The position numbers were made by a program, and so were the translations under genes. The notes beneath the pieces are model-generated. The model made no database searches. It worked only from the letters and a program-made list of their open reading frames with translations, and was not told the origin of the DNA. From a virus, in IMG/VR virus record IMGVR_UViG_3300022562_000664, positions 1 through 55,893 of that record: a stretch of DNA of 55,893 nucleotides; one strand, given 5' to 3'. Below, in pieces: positions 1 through 10,100 of the stretch (the stretch's first letter is position 1; the number at the start of each line of letters is the position of its first letter).

Positions 1-383
1 GACATTCAAGGAAGTCTTGCTAGATTTTTATGATGAAATCACACGAGCAGTTATCCGATACCTGGCCCATCAGGCTCTTGTGGGGGTATTTCAAGGCCAA
101 GGGGGATTTGGCCTAGGTAATTTCCTTCTGCCATTTGGAGGAAGCGGACTGTTAGGCGGGCTGTTAGGGTTCGCTCACGGCGGTTCTTTTATGGTAGGAG
201 GGAAGGGCGGCGTGGATAATAATGTACTATCGCTAAACGGTTCGCCTGTCGCTAAAGTATCTCAAGGGGAAACTGTAAGTGTAACTCCACAAGGTGATCC
301 TAGTTTTGGCGATCTATTCAACATCACTATCCAGGCCATTGATGCGCTATCTGTGAGAGACCTGTTTATGAAAGAAGGTAGTT
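1..383. repeat. Left copy of the terminal overlap (matches 55511-55893)
   Basis: These bases align without gaps to 55511-55893. I count nine differences, at 10, 73, 92, 93, 120, 128, 187, 199 and 244, all in the first 244 bases. In the tape measure frame they give two amino-acid changes (Gln to Gly, Asn to Ser); the rest are synonymous. This pattern fits closing a circular or permuted assembly from a mixed population better than an exact terminal repeat. Confidence 0.92.
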
Positions 384-430
384 CACTCGTTGAAGCTATT
401 CTTCGCATGAGAAGGTTGAATAGGGCATAA
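1..430 (+). CDS. Tape measure protein, C-terminal end (5'-truncated by the window edge)
   Basis: This is the 3' end of the gene that begins at 52905; bases 1-383 duplicate the right end of the window, so the intact gene crosses the junction and encodes about 1011 residues. The frame is open from base 2, so the TTG at 17 is not a real start. The piece has a Gly/Leu-rich hydrophobic stretch, then a HGGSFMVGGKGG segment and a GETVSVTP segment, a pattern common at the C-terminus of lambda-type tape measures. The tape measure sets tail length and is expelled with the DNA at infection. Its stop overlaps the next start by one base (TAATG), which suggests translational coupling. Confidence 0.9.
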   Translation, partial: TFKEVLLDFYDEITRAVIRYLAHQALVGVFQGQGGFGLGNFLLPFGGSGLLGGLLGFAHGGSFMVGGKGGVDNNVLSLNGSPVAKVSQGETVSVTPQGDPSFGDLFNITIQAIDALSVRDLFMKEGSSLVEAILRMRRLNRA

Positions 431-1002
431 TGGATATTTTTCCAAATAGTCCTATCTGGGCTAACATTCAGCGCACAATGGATTGGGCTGAAGAGCAATA
501 TTTTTATGACAGCGGAGCATACCAAGGTAGCACTCCCCGGCAGCGCCCATTGTGGGAGTATCGTATTACTGCTCAGAATTTCAATGAGATTAAGCAAACT
601 TCAATGGAGGCTTTTGATCACACAATTAAGACTATTACGCCATTCTTAATTAAAGATCCATACGATTATACTGCCAATGGAGTTACTCAGGCCAGTTCCA
701 TAAATATGAATAGCGGAGATGGATTTTATTTACAAGAAGTCCATAGCTACCGGGTCTTGCCTGATAGTGCAAATTTTTATATATCAGACCCGGCAAGTGG
801 TGAACTTATTGCCACCAGTCATTATGTTATGTCTTTGGATAATGGATTTGTTACTATGCTAGTAGCAGTCTCATCTTTGATTGTTAGCAGTTTTGAATTC
901 TTTAGGAAGGTTGCTAGAACTAATAAGCCATCGCAGTCATCTACTATATGGAATAACTTTAGCACTAGCATTATCGTTAGAGAAATCCCACCAGGGTCAT
1001 GA
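430..1002 (+). CDS. DUF2460-like distal tail protein (GTA gp12-like)
   Basis: A 190-residue tail protein. The central part (about residues 30-75), with an RPLWEYRITAQNF segment followed by FLIKDPYDYTA, resembles the DUF2460 family, where a strand-rich region is followed by a KD.xDY-type motif. In gene transfer agents this family forms the distal tail ring joining the tube to the tip. The position right after the tape measure and right before a DUF2163-like protein matches that order. It starts one base into the preceding stop codon and its last codons overlap the next start. Family assignment is by motif and synteny only. Confidence 0.65.
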   Translation: MDIFPNSPIWANIQRTMDWAEEQYFYDSGAYQGSTPRQRPLWEYRITAQNFNEIKQTSMEAFDHTIKTITPFLIKDPYDYTANGVTQASSINMNSGDGFYLQEVHSYRVLPDSANFYISDPASGELIATSHYVMSLDNGFVTMLVAVSSLIVSSFEFFRKVARTNKPSQSSTIWNNFSTSIIVREIPPGS

Positions 1003-1838
1003 CCAGAGCAGTTAGTTCAGCATACTATGCTAAGTTGCAGCAAAGCACTGTAACTATTTGCGAGCTTATTGAACTTTCTTCCAAAACAAGAGAGTGGCGC
1101 TGGGCAACGTCTGAAACCCCAGTAACATTTGGAGGGAATACATATGATCCATTTCCTGGATTCACCCCCTCTGGAGTTGATGAAACAATCGACCTTGGCA
1201 TTGCTACTGTTAATTTCGTTATGGCTAATAGCGGTGGTGAATTTAATGAGTTATTGGACACTTATGGGCTTGATCTAGCAAGTCTCCAAGTTCGTCGTGT
1301 ATTTACTGACACCCCTGATCTAGGTTCCATGATTATATATGCTGGTAAGCTAGGTGATTACAGTTATGACCGGAATCAGATTAGTGGAGAAGCAAGAAAC
1401 ATTTTCCATGGCATAAATGTTAATTGGCCATACTATTCTTATCAAGATCAATGCTCTTGGAAATTTGGAAGTACAGGTTGTGGAGTAGATACTAGCAGCA
1501 TAACGATTATTGGCTCTTTGAACGCAAGCTCAGATAAGATAAACTTCACAGTCGCGTCTGGCTTTTTTACTGCGAGCTATGCAAATGGATATTTCCTCAA
1601 AGGAAAACTTACTATCTTGGATGGTCAAAATTCTGGTGAGGTACGCACCATTCGCATACATTCCGGTGATGGATTTTCGATTTCTCATCAGTTACCATTC
1701 AATGTCGATTCAAATGACGGGTTCTCATTATATCCAGGGTGTCGAAAAAGATTTATTGCAGATTGTGTGAGCAAATATAATGCAAGCTCAAACTTCTTAG
1801 GGTTCCCATGGATTCCGCGACAAGGTCAAGCATTTTAG
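999..1838 (+). CDS. DUF2163 / BR0599-like tail tip protein (GTA gp13-like)
   Basis: A 279-residue protein resembling DUF2163/phage_BR0599 family members. The N-terminal half has a CELIELSSKTREWRWA strand, a TPVTFGGNTYDPFPG segment and a DLASLQVRRVF strand; the C-terminal half has Cys-containing segments (DQCSWKFGSTGCG, YPGCRKRF), as in hub proteins that can carry an iron-sulphur cluster. It acts in the distal tail between DUF2460 and the peptidase. It begins inside the previous gene's end (ATGA overlap), and the next gene starts 31 bases before its stop. Confidence 0.75.
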   Translation: MTRAVSSAYYAKLQQSTVTICELIELSSKTREWRWATSETPVTFGGNTYDPFPGFTPSGVDETIDLGIATVNFVMANSGGEFNELLDTYGLDLASLQVRRVFTDTPDLGSMIIYAGKLGDYSYDRNQISGEARNIFHGINVNWPYYSYQDQCSWKFGSTGCGVDTSSITIIGSLNASSDKINFTVASGFFTASYANGYFLKGKLTILDGQNSGEVRTIRIHSGDGFSISHQLPFNVDSNDGFSLYPGCRKRFIADCVSKYNASSNFLGFPWIPRQGQAF

Positions 1839-2278
1839 CTGAAGCCATAACTTGGTATGGTACGCCGTTTCATAAAGGTGCCATGATAAAGGGAGTGGCT
1901 GTAGACTGTGGGGCTTTTATATATTCAGTATTCAAACAGACGCTAGGAATACCACACGAACCATTTCCAAAAGGATACGCTGAAGATTGGAGCGTTCACA
2001 AAGACAATAATGAGATTTACTTAGGGTTCATGAAGCCCTATGTTAAAGAGATACTACGACCTCAGCCAGCAGACTTGGTAGTGTGGAAATTTGGAAGGAA
2101 TTTTGGGCATGGAACTATTTATATGGGGTCCAATCGTTACATCCATGCTTATGGTCGCACCGGAATTGGTGGTGTACAAATATCGCAAAAGAATTTTTTC
2201 TTACATCACGGGCGCTTGCGTGAATCTAAAGCATTTACGTTGAGCGACAAATGGCTTTCTTCCTTCCACCAGCCCTAG
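1808..2278 (+). CDS. NlpC/P60 cell-wall peptidase of the tail tip (GTA gp14-like)
   Basis: A 156-residue papain-like peptidase. The catalytic Cys is probably C34 in VDCGAF and the catalytic His H101 in FGHGTIYMG, followed by a YIHAYG segment typical of NlpC/P60 folds. Tail-associated members cleave peptidoglycan peptides during DNA entry. It overlaps the gene before (31 bases) and after (28 bases), so the tail tip genes are probably translationally coupled. Confidence 0.88.
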   Translation: MDSATRSSILAEAITWYGTPFHKGAMIKGVAVDCGAFIYSVFKQTLGIPHEPFPKGYAEDWSVHKDNNEIYLGFMKPYVKEILRPQPADLVVWKFGRNFGHGTIYMGSNRYIHAYGRTGIGGVQISQKNFFLHHGRLRESKAFTLSDKWLSSFHQP

Positions 2279-5200
2279 CACTTCTTGGCGGAAGCCTATT
2301 TGGCAAAATAGGTTTTGGTGTTGGCTGGCTCATTGGTAGCTGGCTATATCAACCTGAGCAGCAAAACCGGAATGAAATAATTGATCCCGGCGCTCAGGAG
2401 ATGCAGAATTTTAATCAGGCACTTCGCGGTGTCACTTTGCCAATTTTGTTTGGGACTAATAAGGTTTCGTCACAGATTATATGGCAGAGTAACTTCAAAA
2501 CAATTCGCAAAGAGACAACTGAGAGCTCAGGTGGCGGCGGTAAGGGTGGTGGCTCTGGCGGCGGTAAGGGCCCAACTAGCACAACAACAGAAGTCTCTTA
2601 TGAATACAAATGGGATATGATTTACCATCTGGGGATGACCCCAGAAGAATATGTCATATTTGGTGGATGGATTTCCACTCACAGGATTGATGATCAATCC
2701 ATCTTATCTATAACTAATGGAACAGCCTTATCTGGCAATCTTAATCTTGATCAGCCTGACAGTGCTACACTTGCGTTTGAAGATGCTTACTATTATGGTG
2801 GGCATGGTGGTGGATTAAGTACTGCTGAGCAAAGCGGATGGGACCACGTTCAAGGTGTCATAAGTGATGGAAGCACCAAGATACGCTGGCCACACACTGC
2901 TTGGGTTGGATTTAAGCAATTCGATCTAGGTGGCACACCTCATATTCCGCAATTGCAATGGGAGATTGGTCCCGGCGAGCCATCAATTGATTTTGCTGCA
3001 GAAGGGCAATATTATGTAGACAACGGAGCATATACAAGCCATCTCCAGTTTGCTACTGATCCTTGTGATCAGTATGGCAACACTTGGTGGATGGATGCAC
3101 GCTTTACTAGCAATGATAGCCAAAGACACATATTTACAGATGGAAGTGTCACTTCATTTTCTGATAATGAAATTGAAGCAATGCTTAATGATTTTTATGA
3201 TAACAATGGTGCCTCATCTATCACCCCTATTTCAGCAGATCGTGGCCATAGCGTCACACCTATTCTTGACGGAGCTTACATCGCGGTTGTTTATTACGCA
3301 CAGACTCAAACTCACCTAGCAATCTTCGCCGCTGAGGCAGGGGGCGCTGATCTCACTGATTGGACTAAATGCCTCGGGGCTGTCTGGTGTGCACACGGAC
3401 TAAATTTCTGGGAAGGTGGCATAGGAGTAGCAGTTTGCGGAAACCAGACATCTGATGATCCAATTATGATTATCGGGAATGCTGGTGATGCTGAGACTGG
3501 TCTCATCTTGAATCAAATGCCATCAGTTGATGCTATTCTATCTGGAGACTTTGGCAATTCACTAGGTTGGCGCGGCACTCAATACAACATCCTAGGGAAC
3601 ACTGCCAGCTTTACATGGTTTGAAGTCCCGCTTCTTTATTTCGATTTCAGCGTCACAACGTCCTTACTTAATACATGGACAGGGACATTCCTTAGTGTCC
3701 ACAATGGAGCCACCGGGGCACTTACAACCGGGGCCAATCCCGGTACATACTCTGACACAATGATCTTTACTTTGCCAGAGATTGTGATAACTCTTGGCAT
3801 AAGTTATGAAACACTATTGTGCTTTTATCTTAGCAAAGCTGTTATGGATTTAGCTGGTGGAGCCGGTACTGGAAATTCTATGATTGACGATGATCTCGTC
3901 AATGATGCGGTTAATGGTGGACTATTCTATTGGAACATTGGTGAGCGATCTAACTTTGATCAGCCATCTAGCACATCATCTAAATCAGCTCAGGCAACTA
4001 TAACGAGTAAAGCAACTGTTCTGAATTCTTTAATTGAGAATATGCCATTTACAGGCGATGAGGATGTTGACCTAGATGGGGGAGATGGTAACAATTTTTA
4101 TGAAATGCTTCCATATGTCGAAAAGATGGACAATGGAGCATACATTGTAGCTTTCCATATGAAGTATGGAACAATTGAAAGTCAGGACATTGATGGTGAT
4201 GGGATAGCCGAAGCACTTTATGTGAAGGTTCGCATATATATTTACAACCCACTTACCATGGAAATGACTAATGTTATCACAGGTGGTGGATATACAATTG
4301 ATACTATTTATGCTGGTATAGCTGAAACTGCTAATCGCCACTGGTATGTTCAAACTGCTATATGGAGAGACAGAAGAGACAATAGCTTATATCTTCTTGG
4401 GACGCATAATAACAATGCAAATTCATATCCAAATACTGAGCCAAGAGAAACATTCATGGTCAAGATTGGAACCTTGGATGTTACTGGTGGCACAGATGTT
4501 CCGCCTCCATATATCATTAAGCAAATATTGACCAATGATTGGTTTGGTCTAAATATTCCAGACAGTATGATAGATGACACAAGTTATGGTGAAGCATATA
4601 ACTATTGTGTGACTCAAGGCTTTCTCGTTTCAACCCAATATAGGAGAGATGAAAACGTTTTATCTATCATAGAGGATTTGTTGTCACTCTATGGTGGCTT
4701 CTTAGTAGTGGTAGATGGTAAAATATATTTCAAGGTATTGGAGTTTGAAACTGCTCCAGTAAGGACTATTGACAATGACCATTTGCTCCAAGACCAGCCT
4801 GGCACACCTCCTGTTAAAATCACAAAGGGAGCGAAACAAGATACATTCAATTCTGTTAAAGTCAATTTCATTGATCGCAAATTGGATTATGAACAAAATC
4901 AAGTTACTGAAGCAGATGAGGTAGACCAAGACCTAGATCGTATCAGAGCAAGAGAGTTCCCACCAAGATATGTCATGAAAGAAAAGATGGCCAGAACTAT
5001 GGCCTCACGGACCTTGTGGAGTAATCTCTATGCTAGAGACACATATGAGTTCAAGCTTGGCTGGAAAGATGCAGACTTGGTTCCAGGTGACGTTATTACC
5101 TTGGTCGATTCCTTCCACACAAACCTATCTGGGGGTGTTACCGCTCGTATTGTAACCTGGAAAGAAAGCAAACGCGGCCAATTTGATATAACTGCTAAAC

Positions 5201-6297
5201 AAGAATTTGCTTATATTGCTGCCACATCAGCAGAGGCTCTAGATATTACATCAGCCTCTAATGTACAAATCATCCAGCGTGCTCCTGAACCTAGAGACTT
5301 CAGGATGTATGAATTACCAGCAGAATTTGCAACTGAATCCCGGCTTTATGTAGGCTGGCAGCCTTGGGGTTTTGCTGCTGGAGCAGTCTTGCATGTGAGC
5401 GTTGATGGAGTAAGTTACGCAGAAGCACAAAGAGCTTCGCCTTATCCTTTGGCCGGGACCATCCTAACTGGTATGGGTGCTGTTGGTGGGTCGCAGGAGA
5501 ATGTTGACGTTCTCTTGTTTCCAAATAGTGATTGGCCCACCACCACATCCTATAACATCCTTGAGACGCTTAATGAAGTCAGCCCTGCTGCGCGAGCGAT
5601 AGGCGCAGGACTTATCTGGATTGGGTCTGAGATGATCGCCTATCAAGGCGTTAATCTATTAGCTCAAAATCATTATAGATTTGACACTATCTTCCGTGGC
5701 TGGGGCGGAACCCACATCCATGCACATAATAGCGGTGATTTATGGCACAAGCATGGTGGAGGGGTGTTTACTCAAGAGTTCAATGAAGATAAGATAGGGA
5801 CGATTATTTACTACAAAGTACAGCCATACAACCTTGCTGGGGCCGCGTATGACATTTCTAGTATAGACGCTAAGACATATCAAGTCTTGGGTTCTTACTG
5901 GAGACCACAAGTTGCACCTACGCCGCGTTACATCCAGAATAGCACCGACTGGAGGGGCCTGACAAAAATATGGGTCACTTCAGAAGGAGACATCCCAATT
6001 GATTGGCGAGACAGTGCCAGAATGGCTGGATATGGCGTGGGCGGCTTTGGGACAGGTGAGTATGGACGATTTACTGTTGATGCTATCTCTCATGCTTGGC
6101 GAGTTGAGGTGGTTGGTTCTGGTGACACTGTTGTGCGCAGTGTTTCAGTTACTACTGCTCATTATAATTATACCAACAGTCTTAACTTCAGCGATAATGG
6201 GGCTTGGCGCGGCAATATCGCGTTCAAGGTTACGCCGTACAATGCTTATGGTGATGCGCCGAGAACCGAAGTAGTGAGCCTGGAGTTGTTCACATGA
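2251..6297 (+). CDS. Host specificity / tail tip protein J-like (GTA gp15-like)
   Basis: A 1348-residue central tail tip protein. The N-terminus is a hydrophobic Gly-rich helix, followed by ALRGVTLPILFGTNKVSSQ, a signature seen in J-like and GTA gp15-like proteins, then a Gly/Lys linker at about residues 92-110. Around residues 800-960 a phage-tail_3-like region includes YGGFLVVVDGKIYFK, KITKGAKQDTFNSVKV and DLVPGDVITLVD. The middle (about residues 150-780) is specific to this phage and probably faces the host. Such proteins close the tube and trigger DNA release on receptor contact. The start overlaps the peptidase gene; the stop overlaps the next start by 4 bases. Confidence 0.9.
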   Translation: MAFFLPPALALLGGSLFGKIGFGVGWLIGSWLYQPEQQNRNEIIDPGAQEMQNFNQALRGVTLPILFGTNKVSSQIIWQSNFKTIRKETTESSGGGGKGGGSGGGKGPTSTTTEVSYEYKWDMIYHLGMTPEEYVIFGGWISTHRIDDQSILSITNGTALSGNLNLDQPDSATLAFEDAYYYGGHGGGLSTAEQSGWDHVQGVISDGSTKIRWPHTAWVGFKQFDLGGTPHIPQLQWEIGPGEPSIDFAAEGQYYVDNGAYTSHLQFATDPCDQYGNTWWMDARFTSNDSQRHIFTDGSVTSFSDNEIEAMLNDFYDNNGASSITPISADRGHSVTPILDGAYIAVVYYAQTQTHLAIFAAEAGGADLTDWTKCLGAVWCAHGLNFWEGGIGVAVCGNQTSDDPIMIIGNAGDAETGLILNQMPSVDAILSGDFGNSLGWRGTQYNILGNTASFTWFEVPLLYFDFSVTTSLLNTWTGTFLSVHNGATGALTTGANPGTYSDTMIFTLPEIVITLGISYETLLCFYLSKAVMDLAGGAGTGNSMIDDDLVNDAVNGGLFYWNIGERSNFDQPSSTSSKSAQATITSKATVLNSLIENMPFTGDEDVDLDGGDGNNFYEMLPYVEKMDNGAYIVAFHMKYGTIESQDIDGDGIAEALYVKVRIYIYNPLTMEMTNVITGGGYTIDTIYAGIAETANRHWYVQTAIWRDRRDNSLYLLGTHNNNANSYPNTEPRETFMVKIGTLDVTGGTDVPPPYIIKQILTNDWFGLNIPDSMIDDTSYGEAYNYCVTQGFLVSTQYRRDENVLSIIEDLLSLYGGFLVVVDGKIYFKVLEFETAPVRTIDNDHLLQDQPGTPPVKITKGAKQDTFNSVKVNFIDRKLDYEQNQVTEADEVDQDLDRIRAREFPPRYVMKEKMARTMASRTLWSNLYARDTYEFKLGWKDADLVPGDVITLVDSFHTNLSGGVTARIVTWKESKRGQFDITAKQEFAYIAATSAEALDITSASNVQIIQRAPEPRDFRMYELPAEFATESRLYVGWQPWGFAAGAVLHVSVDGVSYAEAQRASPYPLAGTILTGMGAVGGSQENVDVLLFPNSDWPTTTSYNILETLNEVSPAARAIGAGLIWIGSEMIAYQGVNLLAQNHYRFDTIFRGWGGTHIHAHNSGDLWHKHGGGVFTQEFNEDKIGTIIYYKVQPYNLAGAAYDISSIDAKTYQVLGSYWRPQVAPTPRYIQNSTDWRGLTKIWVTSEGDIPIDWRDSARMAGYGVGGFGTGEYGRFTVDAISHAWRVEVVGSGDTVVRSVSVTTAHYNYTNSLNFSDNGAWRGNIAFKVTPYNAYGDAPRTEVVSLELFT

Positions 6298-7124
6298 GCT
6301 TCACTGACAACCAAAATTTTGAGACACAGCCATCAGGCCAAGCAGATTGGGACACTGGCCTAAACAGCAATTTCTCTATAATGGATCGAGGTTGGCATAT
6401 AAAGCTAACCACAGCAGAGACAATTTCCACAGGAGATATTCTTGCTGTAACGTCTGGAGGATTAGCTTGGAGGTATAACAGCACAAGTTTAGATTTGCGT
6501 GATCCTTTAGCAATATCATATAAATCGGTGGCGAGTGGTCAGCAAGATTTGTTTATTTCTAGAGGAATTATCAATTCATATGATACATGGTCAGGGCACA
6601 TTACGCCTGGGCTACCAGTCTTTGTTTCTGCTGCAACACCAGGCTTCTTAGTTAGTTCATACTCAGCTTCATGGCCCCCGGTTGGATTGGCCCTGGCAAA
6701 CAATGCTGTCGCCTTCAACCCCGGTCAATTCAGCCCTATGCCAATTAAGACTACTCAAGTTGTTTCGTTAGCAGTAATAGTTGGATCGGTTCACGACTTT
6801 ACTTTTGAAGTGGGTCACCGTGGAATCGCAACTGAACTGATTATCCAATCTGATAGCTCTTCAGCTCACGCTTTTTATCTTTGGTCTGGAAGCATCAAAG
6901 CTAACACTGAATTGCTTTATGAAACACTTACCACTTCTGTAGATGGTGGGGCATCAGATTTTGATATTTCATCCATTTATTACCGGGATGTGTCTCCATT
7001 TGGGATTTTGAATACAGATGTTGCTTCTCCTGGTTTAATCTTTGGACGCTTAGAATGCCAAAGTTCTAATGCTGTTGGTTCCTCAGACCTGAGCATTTCT
7101 ATCACGGTCGAGAGGTTCCGTTAA
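6294..7124 (+). CDS. Putative tail fibre or tip accessory protein
   Basis: A 276-residue protein between the tip protein and the large fibre, coupled to both (ATGA, then TAATG). It begins with a segment common in fibre-like proteins (FETQPSGQADWDTGLN), followed by a beta-rich region of short hydrophobic strands and Gly/Ser/Thr turns. There is no enzymatic motif or signal peptide. The role as a receptor-binding or fibre-attachment protein rests on context and composition; I do not recognise a named family. Confidence 0.6.
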   Translation: MSFTDNQNFETQPSGQADWDTGLNSNFSIMDRGWHIKLTTAETISTGDILAVTSGGLAWRYNSTSLDLRDPLAISYKSVASGQQDLFISRGIINSYDTWSGHITPGLPVFVSAATPGFLVSSYSASWPPVGLALANNAVAFNPGQFSPMPIKTTQVVSLAVIVGSVHDFTFEVGHRGIATELIIQSDSSSAHAFYLWSGSIKANTELLYETLTTSVDGGASDFDISSIYYRDVSPFGILNTDVASPGLIFGRLECQSSNAVGSSDLSISITVERFR

Positions 7125-10100
7125 TGGGGCAAAGAAACTTTCCAGTTGATGTTAGGCGTTTGGTGCCTAGTGATAACATTCGTCAGTTTCCAAATGAAGG
7201 CGCAGGCACTGGCCTTCCTCCACCTATTCCACCTGAGCTATTTGAAATTGTAACTGATAGCCTTCGAACAACAACAGGCGTTCAGCAATTTACTGCCCCA
7301 AATTTTGGTACACCGGCAGCTGCTATCTTTTTAGTAACAGCAGGGACAACAATTAATACAGGGTTCCAAAATTCTATAAATGGCGGCGTCGGGATGACTG
7401 ATGGCGTTAGCCAAGTTGTTATGTGCCGTCAGGTTTCACCAATTGAAAGTATTGTTGACGCATATAATCGCGCAGCAAATGATGAAGTCATCCAATTGTT
7501 AGATGGAACAGGCGCTGTTGTATTAGAAGCAAACTTTAGTCAATGGGTCACAGATGGAGTAGAAATTAACGTTACAGTCACCGATGCTACAGCATATCTT
7601 GTGACAGTTATTTTAATTGATTCCAGCGTTAATGCGAGCCTCGTTCTTGATGAGGCAATGCCAAATAGTACAACTGAAACATTTTCCCCAGGCTTTGAGT
7701 CAGATGCAATAATTTGCATGGCAACTAATTCAGGTGGAGTTTGGGATACTGCTGCCGCTCACGCTACTTTTAATATGGGATTTGTTTCTTGGGATGGTGT
7801 GTATTTAAGACAGTGTGGAACATATCACGCTGATCTTGATGCTGTAGCATCAGTAGATATGCGTATGGCCGTTTCCTATAATGACATATTAAATAATACA
7901 AGTAGCAAAAATACTATAAGCAATATAACAAGCACTAGTTTTGATGTTACCACTATTTCTAATTTCAGCACATGGTCTGGCGCATATTTATGTCTTAAAT
8001 TTACTGGTGGAGAAAGTGCATGGGCAGGGATTGTTGATGCGCCTATAGCTACTGGTGATAAGACTTGGGCAGATTTAGATAATACCCCAGAATTTATAAT
8101 GGCAATATTTGGCGGTGCTGATGTTCTTAACACAAATGAAACTTCCAATGATGGAAGTGATATGTCTATTGGTTTTGCTAATTCATTTGGCGATGAAGCA
8201 GCAGCCAGTTGGTATGATCAAGATGGTAGCGGGAATACAGATTCTAGCTCTCTTATATATGATACAATTGCCAATGTTGTAGATGCTGCAGCATTTACTA
8301 AGCGATTTACTGGCAGCTTTGTTGGCATGGCTGAAAAAGGATTTACTATTAATTTCACTGATGTTGATAGTGCTGGAATAGTTAGGAAATGGCCAGTTCT
8401 TGGAATAGGGCCAAAAGTTGCTGATGTTTCAAGTGATCCATATTGGCACCAAGTTATCGCCTTAATAGGTGCTAATGGTTTTGATGGATCACCTTTATTT
8501 CCTGATGAATCAAGTTACCACTTTGTCACTTCTGTTTTTGGCTCATTAACTATTGATACAAACACACCAGTTTTTGGCACAGGAAGAGGTCAAAATGTTG
8601 CTGGTGCTGGTTTATTAGTGAACGTAGGGAGCCGGGGCAATATTGGCAGTTTAGATTTCACTTTAGAGGGCTGGTGGGAGGCCAATAGTGGAGTTGGTGG
8701 CTCTGATGGCATAGCATTCAGAGGGGCCACAGGAGAAGGGCGATATGGGATTTTCTTAGAGACTGGTGGGTTTATTTCATTTTATCATGGAACTGTTGGT
8801 CAGTTACTTTTAGTCAATGATCAAGACTATAGAGATCAGGTAGCGCGCCACATTGCTGTTTGCCGCAGCGGTGGGGTTACACAAATGTGGATAAATGGTC
8901 AGTCTAAGGCTTTAACTAGCACTTCATATTATGTCAATTCTAATGGGGGTGCTGTTCAAGTTTGTAATGACCCAAATACTTCTAATCGAAATTTTTTGGG
9001 ATATTTTGATGAATTTCGTTTTACTGTAGGCGTGGCCCGGTATAGCGGCTCTTCATTTCAAGTAAGCAGCACTGCATTCCCAAGACAAGGTTCTACTGCG
9101 CCGCTTACCCTTGGTGTTCGCGCTGCTCGTGGTTATAATAGAGGTGGATCAACTGTAGCATATCCAAATCCACCATATGGTTCTGGTGATCTTATTATCC
9201 TAGCCACTGCTTGGACAGACACAGATGGTGGTGGGTCTGTTACAAGTTATGATGGGATTGGTGGTGGGGCTTTTGGAAATGGTATTCGCCACAATAATTA
9301 CCAAAGAATAATTGGTGGATATGATGATGAATTTGATGGTGCTTGGCAAAGAACTGCTACTAGCATCACAGGCAAAGCAGGGCTACATTTATCAATTCAA
9401 GGCCCTGATCCAACAGTTAGAGTTGAAACATTCGATGTCCATTCTATTGGTACCACAAGTGTTTGGGCGAATGGCCCTCTATCATCTTCATTAAGCCCAA
9501 CAGATTGGCTATATATTGGCTACATGTTCTGCGATAGTGTGGCGGGTGTTACTCTACCAGCCTCCTTAACTCTATGTGCCTCGTTTGTTGCAGAGGATAT
9601 GACGTGCGTCGCTGGTTACGCAAAAATGTCTGTAGCCAGTTTAGATGTTGTTACATGGGGCCTACTTAGTGCTCAAGGCGGTTTTGTTGGTGGTCTAGTC
9701 GTCCCGGCAGGCGGTGGAACAATTGCCTTTAGTCCTGACCTTGATCCGCACTGGGACAAGGTTCAAATGATGATGGGCTTTAACTGGGATGTTTCTAGTA
9801 ACCAAGCAGCATTTGATGCATCTAGTGCCGGGAGGCTTTTTAGTAGTTGGAATGGTTCTGGCCCAGTTCTAGTTAATAGTCCAACCCCACCATTTGGAAA
9901 AACATGGGCACGCATCCCGAATATAAATGGCTGGATTGCTTGGGGAACAGGACATACCGGGAGCTTAACACCTCCTGGTGATTTTACCATGGATGCTATA
10001 TTCTACACTGATAGCTTAGAGGTTTTGAATACTCTTGCTTGTGTGTGGGGAGAATTTTCAACAGATCAATCTTGGCGATGGGGAGTTAATCAAACTAGTG

